This document shows positions 1-10,468 of a stretch of DNA of 64,000 bases, in pieces. This DNA is from Lophium mytilinum (Eukaryota; Ascomycota; Dothideomycetes; Mytilinidiales; Mytilinidiaceae). The position numbers were made by a program, and so were the translations under genes. How positions within the stretch are numbered: the stretch's first letter is position 1; each line of letters opens with the position of its first letter. The notes under the pieces are model-generated. The model ran no database searches. It was not told the DNA's origin and saw only the letters and a program-made list of their open reading frames with translations. The stretch lies in the NCBI GenBank assembly GCA_010093605.1, contig MU004188.1, forward strand, positions 506,341 to 570,340. Direction: 5' to 3'.

Positions 1-520
1 CCGCGACATCCTCAAATCCGGCTCCTGCGCCGTGCGCTGCCCAGAACTAAACCTCGAAATGGAACCCGGCACGCTCGAAGGCCGCTTCACCACCATCGAG
101 GGCATCCTCACGCAGGTCCGCGACGACCTGCGCAACTCTACCTTCGACGAGGAGAGTGGCGGCAGTGGCAGCGACTCGGTGCAGAAGGAGTCGAAGGCGA
201 AGTGGGACGCATTTTTCGATAAGATCTCGGCGGGGATTCGCGGGGATGTGAAGTTTACGCTGATTTTGGAGGATCCGTTGGCCGAGAGCTATGTGCAGAG
301 CTTTACGGCGCCCGAGCCGGATCCGCAGATGACGGTGGAGGATTATGTGAGGACGCATCAGGAGGAGGAGGATTTGGGACTGAATGATATTAAGACCGAG
401 GGGTATGAGGAGGGGCAGGCGCAGGAGGAGAAGGCGAAGGTGGAGGAGGCGAAGATAGAGGAGGCGAAGGCGAAGGCGGAGGAGGCGGCGAGTAATGGGA
501 TGGTGGCGGAGGGGGGTTGA
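1..520 (+). CDS. ZPR1: Zinc finger protein ZPR1, C-terminal part (5' end outside window)
   Basis: The open frame runs from base 2 to a TGA at 518-520 and gives 172 residues. It starts inside the second ZPR1 homology domain (RDILKS...) and continues through the conserved stretch GRFTTIEGILTQVRDDL and a DPLAESYVQ-type segment, then an acidic tail rich in E, K and A. ZPR1 proteins bind the translation elongation factor eEF1A (they act as its folding chaperone in yeast) and shuttle between cytoplasm and nucleus. The zinc-binding cysteines of both fingers would lie upstream of this window. The tail after about residue 110 here is low-complexity EEAK/KAEEA repeats and probably disordered. The identification rests on the family motif; the gene is cut by the window edge, not broken. 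Confidence 0.9.
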   Translation, partial: RDILKSGSCAVRCPELNLEMEPGTLEGRFTTIEGILTQVRDDLRNSTFDEESGGSGSDSVQKESKAKWDAFFDKISAGIRGDVKFTLILEDPLAESYVQSFTAPEPDPQMTVEDYVRTHQEEEDLGLNDIKTEGYEEGQAQEEKAKVEEAKIEEAKAKAEEAASNGMVAEGG

Positions 521-1398
521 TTGGGGGGTTGAAGGTAGGGCGTGTATAGATACCAAGGCTTACTCTCACGAGCGATAGAGGTAGGCGATAGAGTGCATTG
601 CGGTACTGATATTTTGGGATTGCGAAGAATATGATATTATCAATGTTAACCCCACCATCGTGGTTGACATCGTCTGAGGTCAGTCACCCGATATCATTTC
701 GAAAAGTTCTATGAAATGGACTCCAAACTGCTTCGCATATCTGAAAGTGTATCAAGTCCCCCAATCGTGCCAAAGAGGTGTATACAATCCCTCACGATTT
801 CAGCAATATCACCGCACCGCTTATCACTTATGATCTACAATTCCTTCACAGGCCCTGCCTAGGTACGTATCCGCCCTGTCCCTGGTCACCCCGACGTACA
901 TTAATATCTCCTACGCGTCCCAGCACTACCATGAATTATGAGCCATCAAACACAGCCCCTAAGATATGGTGTTTGGAGGGGTATCAATAGGTGTCTAGAA
1001 TTCTGTTAGATCGATGATGATTTCCACCCGTTTTTGCGTAGGAGTGCAGGTGGTACTAACCTGGAGATCGGGAGATGGGGAGGGCGTATTGTGAGGCGGT
1101 AGTAGGTGAGAGGGTGCTTGTCGAGGTGGTGATGGCTCGCATGCAGCCGCGCGGGGTTGAGATAGAGCCGATACTGGTCGGTATGGTGATAGCTTGGGCT
1201 CGTTGTGTGGCCACGCTGTCTGGGTATCGTGTGGGTGTGGAGATTCGAGAAGTTGAAGTCTTGAGAGCAGCGGTACAGTGGTAGGATGGAAGAGCGTCGA
1301 GGAATCGGTTGTGAAGCGTTTTGATAGAGGGAAGTACCGAGAGTGTGATGTGAATGACCTCTTACATCTACGGGTACATTGCTCTTGCTTCCTGGAGC
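521..1398. other. Intergenic region between convergent ZPR1 and NLR gene ends
   Basis: About 880 bases hold the 3' flanks of two convergent genes. The open frames here are short and start with non-ATG codons, or read antisense to the TPR region of the neighbouring gene. I see no convincing gene. Confidence 0.6.
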
Positions 1399-4300
1399 CT
1401 ATGGCTTCCATACCTGTTGGAGCGCAGAGTAATTCTCCATATATAGTTGAGTTCTTGGATGATCTGGTCCGAGTTTTTCTTGGAAGCCTGCGCATGCTCT
1501 CTGGTAGAGTTGTGAAGCTTCTTCATACTGCTGCCGTTGGTGTAGTACGTATGCAAGATTATGTACGCTCTGTAGCGTGTGTGGGTGCTCTTTCCCTAGC
1601 ACCTTCTCCCTCCATTCCAACACTTGTCGGTGTAAGGCCTCAGCGTCGGCGTACTTCCCCTGTTTGCTTAATGTTATCGCTATGTTATTTACGCTCGTTA
1701 GCGTGTTGGGATGCTCTTTCCCTAGCGTCTTTTCCCTCCTTTTAAGTACTTGTCGGTTTAAGGCCTCTACCTGCTTGTGCTTTCCCTGATTGCTTAGCAC
1801 CACCGCTAGGTTGTTCATGCTTACTAGCGTGTGTGGATGCTTTTTCCCTAATATGTTCTCCATCCCTTTTAAAGCTTGTCGACTTAAGGCCTCTGCCTGC
1901 TCGTACTTCCCCTGTTCTTTAAGCACTACCGCTAGGTCGTTTATGCTCGCCAGTGTGTCAGGATCTTCCGCTCCAAAAGCAGCCTCCTTTGCCTTTAATG
2001 CACCTCGGTTCATTTCCTCTGCCTCCTTATATTTTCCCATCTCACTTGCATACCACGCCGCTTTGTGGAGAACGGACGTCCATGGCTTGACGGCCTGCCC
2101 ACCAGCAGGCTGACACGCGACCGCTGCCCGCGCGTGGGGATACAGCGCTTGGCACACCGCCCAGTTCTTGTGCTCCCCCAACGGGAAATTATCGTACATG
2201 AGCTTTACAAAAGTCTCTTTCCAGCTTTCTAGCTCGTCAAATAGCTCTAGCCATTTCTTCATTGAGAACTGCACTAGCCGGTGCATCTCAAACTCGCGTC
2301 CGTCTACATTCATCCCAATCAAGGAATAGTTCGTCAACGTAAGAAGATCCTCTTCAAAGTCAGCTTCTTCAACCACGTCTAGCTGGTATCGGCCCTGGAG
2401 AAGCGACTCCGGAATCCCTTGTCTGTCGAAAAAACTCATCAGCGACAGTAGTCGAGCCGCCGTAGGCATCTCCTTGCGGATATGTGTAAACGAGATCTGC
2501 CAGGTGGCGATGATGGAGTTATAGGCTCTTCCATCCCTGCGACCGTCTCCTACGTCCTTTGTAAGTAGACGAGCTCGGTCCTGGTCGTTTTGGCGGAATT
2601 CGTCTATATATCGCGAGACAGTCGTACGGGGCGCTCTCTGTTCGATATAAGCCGCCGCCTGCGTGATCGCAAGGGGCATGTAGTCGAGAGCTTCAACTAG
2701 TTCAAATGCGTCGGGCTCGTTCACATTGCTGAGCTTTTTCTGGAGGAGAGCTAGTGCTTCACCCTCGTCCATCGGCTTGACTTCCACCAGGCAATCTCCA
2801 CGTCCTGCCAGTCTGCGCGCCACCTCTCGGTCCCTGGAAGTAATGAGGATCGATCCGTTCGGCGATTGTGGTAGAAATTCAGACAGTAGTTGTGCTGCTT
2901 CATCTAGATTACTAAGTCCAGCAACTTGCGTTTTGGGAGTTGTAGGGAAGAAGACAGCTGAATCATCGGCGTTGTCGATAACCATCACCCACCGCCCGTT
3001 CGACTCATCGCAGAGCCATTTACGAACGAGCCGTAGGATATCAGCTTTTGGGTCGTCCCAGCCGTCTATCTCCGTCTTCTCCGCAATCCTCCGGTAGCTT
3101 TCCTCGAATCTTGCTCGTGTGCTTGCATGCACCCAGAACACCCACGTTGTCGGCGACTCGTCCTGGATTTGGTAGGTGTGTTCGATTGCGATCTGGGACT
3201 TCCTGCGCAGGCTGTTAGTATCAGTGTCGTGCGTTTATGGGGTACGGCACTCACCCAACGCCTCCAAGGCCGAAGAGCGCCGCGCGACCTGCTGGCCTGG
3301 CACATATCTGGCGTATCTTATCAAGGCTATCGCGGCTGATGAAGTGGTCGTCCCGCCGGAATGGGACTGTCGAGGATGGGGAAGGCTTTGGTTTGCGGTC
3401 GTGCAGGATGGTAACAGGGCCTAGACGGCTTAGTAAAAGCACCAAGTATGGATGTGAACATGGTGAGGAAGTATGTTCAGGACCGCGATGGGCAACTAGA
3501 TTACACACGTTTGATTCCTTCCCAATCCTCCCAGTTTTGAGCAACTTTCTCTTGCGCGCTCTCACACATGATGCTTATATGGCCCGCAACGGTTTGAAAG
3601 TCATCGTCCGCGCGATTTCCGAACTTCACCAAGGTAATGTGATTTTTCCTGATCTCGACAGACTCCGCATCTCGCATTCCGGGGACCACGGCTGATACTT
3701 TGGGGACCATCTGTACGCATGTTAGAGACGTGCCACCCATCCTTCCCGGCAAAAGATTTACCATCATCGAACGTCCCGCTGGAAGGGGGGTTGGATATGA
3801 CTCGAAGCAAAATATTGTAAAGACTTCCGAGCTTATAGTCTTGTATTGCTCCAGCTGTATTTCTAGCCACTCAGAGTCCCTCTCCAAGTGCTCAAGGATC
3901 GCTGTGTTAGTGTGTCGGAAGACTGAGGTGACGTTGGCCAACACTTTTCCCCATGATGCGCTCTCTGTACCTTGATGAGGTGTTCCAAAGAACATAACTC
4001 CATAGGTAGAGAGCTTAATAGCTTTGATGTGTTCTCTATCGGAAACACTCGCCATGTTTGAGTGAATCAAGGCCTTTTGTCCTGTCAGCGCCGCACTCTA
4101 CGTTCACACAAGGTCCTAGTGTCACTGACGCTTTTTACGACGATACCGCCCAGGCTATGGGCAAGGAAAATGATCGGGCGCCGCTCGGTCTTGTGGATGC
4201 CTCGTCAGTAGAACTCGCACGCTTCTGACCATTACGGCACTTACCTTTGTTCTTCGCCGATACAGACTCAGTCCGGATATAAGACTCATGGAATGGCCGT

Positions 4301-4812
4301 ATAGTGTCTGGTGCGAGAGATGCTCCGAGCTCCGCGTTCTCGAGTCGTACCCGTATGTGAGCACTCGAGCGTTCGGTACGTCTTTCGGCAGCAATGTCTG
4401 CAGCCACAGGACTCCATTGTCTGCCGTCCATGACTTCTCCCTATGCCCGTCAAGGCCGTGAACCGCGACGATGCTGATTGTAGATGATGTGATCAGCCAG
4501 AGAGAACTGGAAGTGCTATGGCTATCCTCACTCGATGGATGGGGCCTCGCCCTCTACCAGGCATTTGATACCATATGCGCTTTCTTCGGGAGACGCTGAT
4601 GCTGGAACGTTTGCGACGTGATTTATAGGTTGTGAACTTGGCTGGGCCTGTGGAACCTCTTCGAGAGGCGCTGAACGCGGGGTATCGTTTGGGACGCGGT
4701 TGACAGGTTCTGAAGGCTGTACCTGGGAAGCGTCTTCGGCCGCCGTACGCGCTGTGTGCTGTTTCTTCTTCCGAAATGGCAACTTCATTTTCTGTTGTAG
4801 ACCCAAAGGCAT
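1399..4812 (-). CDS. NLR-type STAND protein: SesB-like hydrolase, NB-ARC, TPR
   Basis: Seven exons (4812-4532, 4473-4245, 4189-4130, 4073-3762, 3710-3509, 3420-3255, 3202-1399) join in frame to 1017 residues. Residues 1-93 are polar and probably disordered. About 94-365 is an alpha/beta hydrolase of the SesB-like type: VAVHGLDGHREKSW, then the nucleophile elbow AHSLGG with Ser182, then GVMFFGTPHQG. The NTPase follows, with P-loop GLGGVGKS near 411-419 (split by an intron with a TACTAAC branch point), Walker B VMVIDNADD, and ILITSRD. Five 42-residue kinesin-light-chain-type TPR units make up the C-terminus. In fungi this architecture belongs to NLR-like receptors in which oligomerisation on ligand binding by the repeats activates the N-terminal effector; that role is inferred from the family. 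The exon 3/4 junction uses a weak GTCAGT donor and is the least certain. Confidence 0.88.
1408..2037 (-). repeat. Five tandem 126-bp TPR-coding units
   Basis: Each unit codes for 42 residues with a GKY..AEAL.RQ.L..RE..LGKEHP.TL pattern. The middle three are very similar in DNA as well as protein (for example the repeated LGKEHPHTL/LGKEHPNTL codons). They form the putative ligand-sensing domain of the NLR on this strand. Confidence 0.85.
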
Positions 4813-5080
4813 AACGCTAGTTGATGAGGTACTCTACGAGTGAGTGTTGAGTATTACAACAGGCTGAAGATTTGTGAGGCTCCAGAGCCACAAGGCTGAA
4901 GTAGGCTAACTAGGGCTGAATCCGGAAGAGCTGAAGTCAGCCTCACGGTGCGCTGTACAAGCCCACATAGACACTTTAGCTGCATCTCAAATCCGAGCAC
5001 AGCCCGAAAGCTATGTGCGCGGCTGCCGCCTGCTAAATGAGATTTCCGAAGCCTCTTTTCTCGCATTTACGCCCTCATTG
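4813..5080. promoter_or_regulatory. Shared divergent promoter region, NLR / four-TM protein
   Basis: 268 bases separate the ATG of the minus-strand NLR (4812) from the likely ATG of the plus-strand membrane protein (5081). No other gene fits, so both promoters must lie here or overlap the genes. No specific binding site was recognised. Confidence 0.5.
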
Positions 5081-5717
5081 ATGGGTGCTCACGACGGAAT
5101 GAGTGCGACGTCAAGCCCAGCAAGCTCCTCGGTACCACGAACGATGAACATGAATAACGCAAGCACCACAGAAGCAGTCGTCAAATCTTTCGAAGGATTC
5201 CTCTCCTTCGTCATTGGCCTCTCCATCTTCGGCGCCTCAACCTTTGCAGTCATCGTGTCCGACATCGCGAACCCCAGCACTATCTCCGAGAACCCGCAAT
5301 TTACGCGCAAGACAGTCCGCACCTTCCTAGGGATTGCTTGGTTGTTCTTTATCCTTGCACTGGGGATCGTCGCCCTGGCCATGAGCCTGCTGGCGGTCCA
5401 GCGGGAGCACACCAAGGCTGGGTTTGACGGCCCTTGGAGACGCACGTGGGAGCGTCTGGGACTCCTGGCTTCTTCTTTCATCCAGCTGCTCGTCACTGTG
5501 GCGTTTCTGTTTCTTTCGCTGGTCCTGGTGGCATATGCTGAAGCAGTTGGATGGGTTGCTGTAGCATTCACCTCTGCAACAGCCGTGTTTACTGTTCTAT
5601 CGCTCGCGGTTCAATGGTCGTAAGTGTACCAGACTTTCTCAGCTAGTCGGCTGTGCTGATAATAGACTTGAAGTAAACTTTTTGGGCGCAGAGAAGCGTG
5701 ATCCCAGACAGATCTGA
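5081..5717 (+). CDS. Unrecognised four-helix membrane protein beside the NLR
   Basis: Two exons (5081-5619 and 5666-5717) give 196 residues. The intron is 46 nt, with a perfect GTAAGT donor, a CTGAT branch and a TAG acceptor; without splicing the frame stops at once, at 5621-5623. After about 35 Ser/Thr/Asn-rich residues come four hydrophobic segments: SFEGFLSFVIGLSIFGAS, FLGIAWLFFILALGIVAL, LLASSFIQLLVTVAFLFLSL and VGWVAVAFTSATAVFTVLSL. Between segments 1 and 2 is a conserved-looking polar loop (NPSTISENPQFTRKTVRTF), between 2 and 3 a basic loop. The frame is open further upstream, but only from a GTG at 5015; ATGs are at 5081 and 5099. I do not recognise the family. Because it is head-to-head with an NLR gene, a role as membrane partner or effector of that NLR is possible, but this is inference. 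Confidence 0.7.
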
Positions 5718-6724
5718 TGCACAAGGGGGATTCGGCAAATAGCCTATATGGGATGGCATTGGTTATACTGGTGGCCGGAAAGTGGCCAATCCGCACCGGC
5801 CACACCATGATGAGATGAGTCCTGCGAGCGTTTCCGGTCGATTAGTGGTGCGTTTGAGGTCGTGCTTGTGATCATGTTTGAGGTTGGATTAGAGGTCTAG
5901 CTGTCAGGGTTCTGCCTAATTTAGCTTCCGCTTTTCCAAGATACTTCATGGTTAGATCTGGCGCTAGCTGAAACAGTCTCCTTAAGCGAGAGGCTGCGGG
6001 CCGAACCAGGACTCGAAAAATTTGATCCTACCTTTGTACCTTTGTATTTATCAACCATGTGCCTATGATACGGCTCAAAAGACACTTAACGCTGGCGATA
6101 AGGTAGCTTCGAATCCGCCTATAGGGAAGTTCGAAGTTGTCCTGCAGCCTGACGCGTATTTACGAAGTTACCTTAGTAGGAGAAAACGAGCGTATGATAT
6201 ACGATCTAACAGGGCTGCTCGTGCAGTATCATCGGCTCCACTGCTCTTCGATCCCATCATTATCGGCTCGTTTCCGGCGGAATACGTTGATGCTACCTTG
6301 CGTACCAACAAGCGTATTTCCGTGCTCCCAAATGAAATCAGAAGTATCTGGAGTAAACAGCCTATTGGGTGTATTGTCAGGAAGCCGAACCGGCCCCCAA
6401 GCGGCAGCATGGCTAAGCCTCAGAGCCCGCAGCGGGGTTTGAGCTTCAAGGCGCTCTCAGCCGTTCAACAAGCATGTCGCATACCCTTCGACCTTTACTT
6501 GCTTGATCGCACTGGTTATGAAAGGGGCCGAATCAGACTCCCAGAGCCACTTAAAGAGTCCCAAATTCTGGTGCGCCTATTACCGTGGATTGGCTACCGG
6601 CATACGACAATTCCAAGTCACTCTCAGCCCTCAGCCTTGACCTCCATCCTCAGTCCTCTCACTGCAGCTCTCGCATAATTCTTGAGGCCCTCCATCATTT
6701 GTAGCCGCCTAGAACGTCGTCCCA
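5718..6724. other. Intergenic region upstream of the NACHT-ankyrin gene
   Basis: A 218-codon frame at 6022-6678 begins at TTG, has no ATG until late, and shows no recognisable domain, so I do not call it a gene. Otherwise this is promoter/leader sequence for the gene at 6725. Confidence 0.5.
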
Positions 6725-9700
6725 ATGTCTGTTTTGCTAGAAAGTGCTTCACGACTGAAGCCCGAGATTCGACTGGCTCAAGCTGTTCACCAGTTCAAAG
6801 AAGACCTTTCGAGCGAGCAGAAAGCTACCTTCCGTACCAATGAGTCCTCACCTCCGGACCCCAGCGATGTCATGCGACTCACAGCTGAGATTGACCGCCG
6901 GGCGGCTCAAAAAAGAGGCGTCCGCTCTTTTGGACCTTGCTTCACATATTTCCTACAGGCAGTCCAGCAATTTGCTGCGCTGGGGGACGTTGTTGTAGGA
7001 GGCTCCCAGAATATGATTGCATGTAGCGTCTGGTCACTGGTGCGGATGTCATTACTCGTTCGTATTTCAGCCCTCCCCGACTACCTTCTCTACTGATATC
7101 ATGAATAGGCCATTGTAAACTTCTCGACATATCTTGAGAAATTTTCGACCCTTTTCATGGCTATTGGTCGCTCAGCACCACGTTACCAAGATATGGCCCT
7201 ACTGTATCCTCGATCCAAACGTTTACAAACACAACTATCTGAATACTTCATTGTGGTAGTTGGCCTATGTCACCGGCTGTTGAAGTTTACTCAGAAGTCG
7301 GCAATCAGACAGATTGTATCTAGCCTTAGCGACTCAGACTTAAAGACATTTCAATCTGAGCTTGATATCTGGGCAAACTCAATCAAAGACGAGATAACCT
7401 TGCTAGTGGCGAGCAAGGTCGAGGAAGAAGCTCAAGGGAACTCCCACTTTAGGATTCGATCCAACAGGTTTTACAGATCCGCATCCCACCAGCAAAAGCT
7501 AGCCACAAATCTACGGGTCCTCGGGTTTTGCTCAAAATATGACCACGAGACGACATGGAAACAGACTCGAAAGGTCGGAAACACAGCTCTTTTCAGTCAA
7601 ATCGCCGAATACAAGGAGTGGAAAAGCAAAGCTACGTCCTGCACACTCATATATACGGGCAAGTTAGGGTCGGGGAAGTCCGTTATGCTTGCGAATATTG
7701 TCGACGACCTACATCTTTACCATGGAGGTAAGGATATTGCAGTAGCCTACTTCTTTTGCAGACACGACATTCCCGAGAGCTTGACGGCGCAGACAGTTAC
7801 TGGCTCTCTAGCGCGACAGTTGTTACGAACGATACCAGACCTTGCTATGGTAGCAGACTCGTGCGAAAGTACCACTTCAGCCCCGGATTTCGAGGATGTA
7901 CTGAATCTACTACGTCGCGCCTTTCCACCCCATCGCAAAGCGTACTTCGTTCTTGACGGGCTAGACGAATGCGACCGTTCCCAGAGAGAGACGCTAGTTC
8001 AACAACTCTGCATGCTCCAAGAAACCCTTACGCTACTTGTCTGTGTCTCGTTCAGACTTGAGCCAAACACCGCGTTAGAGTTACAGCCCCAACAGTTCGC
8101 TGCTGCTACTACAGCTACCATCCCTGATGACAACCCTGATATCGAGGGATTCATTGAGGCGGAGTTAGCGAGATGTCTTGAGTGCAGGAAGCTGGTATTA
8201 GGGGACCCTGCTCTGATACTAGAGATACAACATGCTCTCTTGGACGGCTCCAAAGGAATGTTTCTATGGGTGGCTCTCCAAATCCAAACCTTGTGTGACA
8301 AGAATACAGATCAAGACATCCGCGAAACTTTAGCGGATCTTCCTAAAGACCTCTCAGAAACATTTTCTCGGATTCTACGGCGATCGCAAGTATCGGGGAA
8401 GTCTTACCAAAGACAGATACTACAGCTCGTCACAGTAGCCTACCGATACTTGACATTGGACGAGCTTCGAGAAGCTTTAGGCGTAGTTCCAGGAGACGAA
8501 GTTTGGAACCCTTCAAGGCTCCCGAACGACGTTTACTCGACGCTGGCTTGCTGCGGATGTCTCCTCATGGTTGACGAAGAGGAGTCCACTGTACGATTCG
8601 TACACCATAGCGTCAAGCAGTTCCTCCTGGGTGGATTTCATGACTCAACCAATACACCTTTCACGCTTGACAGCGCACAGAAGACGATGGCAGATATTGT
8701 TATCACCTACCTCAACTACGGTGTCTTTGGAACCGAACTATCCACAATGAAAGTCCCACAGATGAATACAGCATTGGCACCGTCCAGCATCATTCGTTCA
8801 ACTCAGGGGCCTTCAAGCACTGTTCAAAGTCTTGCTTTGAAGTACTTAAAGTTGAGAAAGCACCCTGACTTCGATATTAGCAAGAATCTTGCAGAAGCGG
8901 GTAAATCGTTCCAGGCACATTCGGTGGACGCGTTTTTTTTCTACTCTTACGCAAAGATGTACTGGATACAACATGTCCAGTACTTTTCGGAACAAGAGCT
9001 AGTCGTATGTGACTTGCTGCTCAAAATTTCGAAAGGGAAGGCAAGGCAGACGATCATTACTAATGAAGAGGGCAACACCCTGCTGGGGTGGGCAGTGACA
9101 GTGGGGTATGGAGCCGTAGTCGAGCTGCTGCTCGAGACGGGCAAGATCGACCTCGAATCTGGGGGTGAGCTGCTATTTTGGGCAGTAAAGAACGGGCACG
9201 ACACCGTGGTAAAGCAGCTGCTAGCGATGGGTAAGGCTGATGTTAACTCCATGGACATAGATAATGATACGCCGCTGTTATGGGCGGCTAAGAACGGGCA
9301 CGAAGCAGTGGTAGAGCTGCTACTCGGGACCGGCCAGGTCAACGTTGATTTCTCGTACAATGAATATCGTGAAACACCCCTGGAGCAGGCGGCTACGAGT
9401 GGACACGAGGCTGTTGTTAAGTTGCTGATTGAAGCCAAGGCCGACGTTAACAAGACCTCGAAGGCTGAATCCCGTCAGACACCGCTATTTCGGGCAGTTC
9501 AGAGAGGGCACAAGGCTGTAGTAAAGCTGCTACTCGAGGCCAAGGCCGACATCGAATCTAAGGACCACTCCACCAATCGGACGCCGCTATCTTGGGCAGC
9601 TGAGGACGGACGAGAGGCTGTTGTCAGGTTGCTGCTGGAGGCTAAGGCCGACGTCAACTCCAAGGATATGCACGAATGGACGCCGCTATCTTGGGCAGTT

Positions 9701-10468
9701 AGATACGGGCGAGTGGATGTTGTTAAGCTGCTGCTCGAGGTGAAGGCCGACGTCAACTCTAAGGATAAATCCGGACGTACGCCGCTATCTTGGGCAGCTG
9801 AGGACGGGCGAGAGGTTGTTGTTAAGCTGCTACTCGAGGCTAAGGCCGACGTCAACTCCAAAGATATGCACGGATGGACGCCGCTATCTTGGGCAGCTAA
9901 GGACGGGCGAGAGGCTGTTGTTAAGCTGCTGATTGAGGTGAAGGCCGACGTTAACTCTAAGGATGAATTCGGACGTACGCCGCTATCTTGGGCAGCTAAG
10001 GACGGGCGACCAGCTGTTATCAAGCTGCTGCTCGAGGCTAAGGCCGACGTCAACTCCATAGATATGCACGGATGGACGCCGCTATCTTGGGCAGCTAAGG
10101 ACGGGCGAGAGGTTGTTGTTAAGCTGTTGCTTGAGGTGAAGGCCGACGTCAACTCTAAGGATAAATCCGGACGTACGCCGCTGTCTTGGGCGGCTGGGAA
10201 CGGGCACGAGGCTGTAGTAAAACTGCTGCTAGCAACGGGTAGGGCTGAAGTCGACTCTGAGGATAGATACGGATATACGCCGCTATCTTGGGCAGCTGAG
10301 AACGGGCGCGAGGCTGTAGTAAAACTGCTGCTAGCAACGGGTAGGGCTGAGGTCGACTCTGAGGATAGATTCGGAGATACGCCGCAATCACGGGCGACAA
10401 AATCGGGGCATAAGGTCATTGCAGAGCTGCTGCAATCACACCTTGACTTTGCTGGCACGGCTGGGTAG
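6725..10468 (+). CDS. NLR-type STAND protein: NACHT domain with ankyrin repeats
   Basis: Two exons (6725-7057 and 7109-10468) with a 51-nt intron (TACTGAT branch) give 1230 residues. The N-terminal ~200 residues (VWSLVRMSLLAIVNFSTYLEK..., SAPRYQDMALLYPRS) resemble the helical domain, Pfam DUF7708 as I recall it, that often precedes fungal NACHT modules. The NACHT domain follows: P-loop TGKLGSGKS near residues 294-302, FFCRHD, and Walker B YFVLDGLDECD near 390. Next is a winged-helix-like region (LTLDELREAL..., VRFVHHSVKQFLL). From about residue 760 to the end there are about 14 ankyrin repeats of 33-34 residues (TPLSWAAEDGREAVVKLLLEA). The protein is probably a cytosolic receptor in which the repeats sense ligand and NACHT oligomerises; this is inferred from the family. 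The frame is intact. Confidence 0.92.
9485..10440 (+). repeat. Near-identical 99-bp ankyrin-coding tandem repeats
   Basis: The motif ccgctatcttgggca recurs at 9584, 9683, 9782, 9881, 9980 and 10079. A one- or two-base variant is at 10178, a further copy at 10280 and a diverged one at 10382. The spacing is exactly 99 bp, then 102 bp for the last units. The units match closely in DNA, including synonymous sites, while the more N-terminal ankyrin units are diverged. Confidence 0.93.

Noticed and set aside
47-556. 169-codon minus-strand frame opposite ZPR1
   Set aside because: Leu/Arg-rich antisense of the Glu/Lys-rich ZPR1 tail; no domain, and the plus strand is clearly coding.
995-1495. 166-codon minus-strand frame overlapping the NLR 3' end
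   Set aside because: Different frame from the TPR coding sequence, no ATG leader, Ser/Pro/Thr-rich chance composition.
6022-6678. 218-codon plus-strand frame
   Set aside because: Begins at TTG; the first ATG comes only near 6410; no recognisable domain.
8947-10458. Long minus-strand frames opposite the ankyrin repeats
   Set aside because: Antisense reflections of the repeats (SALASSSSLTTASRPS pattern); open only because the repeat lacks stops on that strand.
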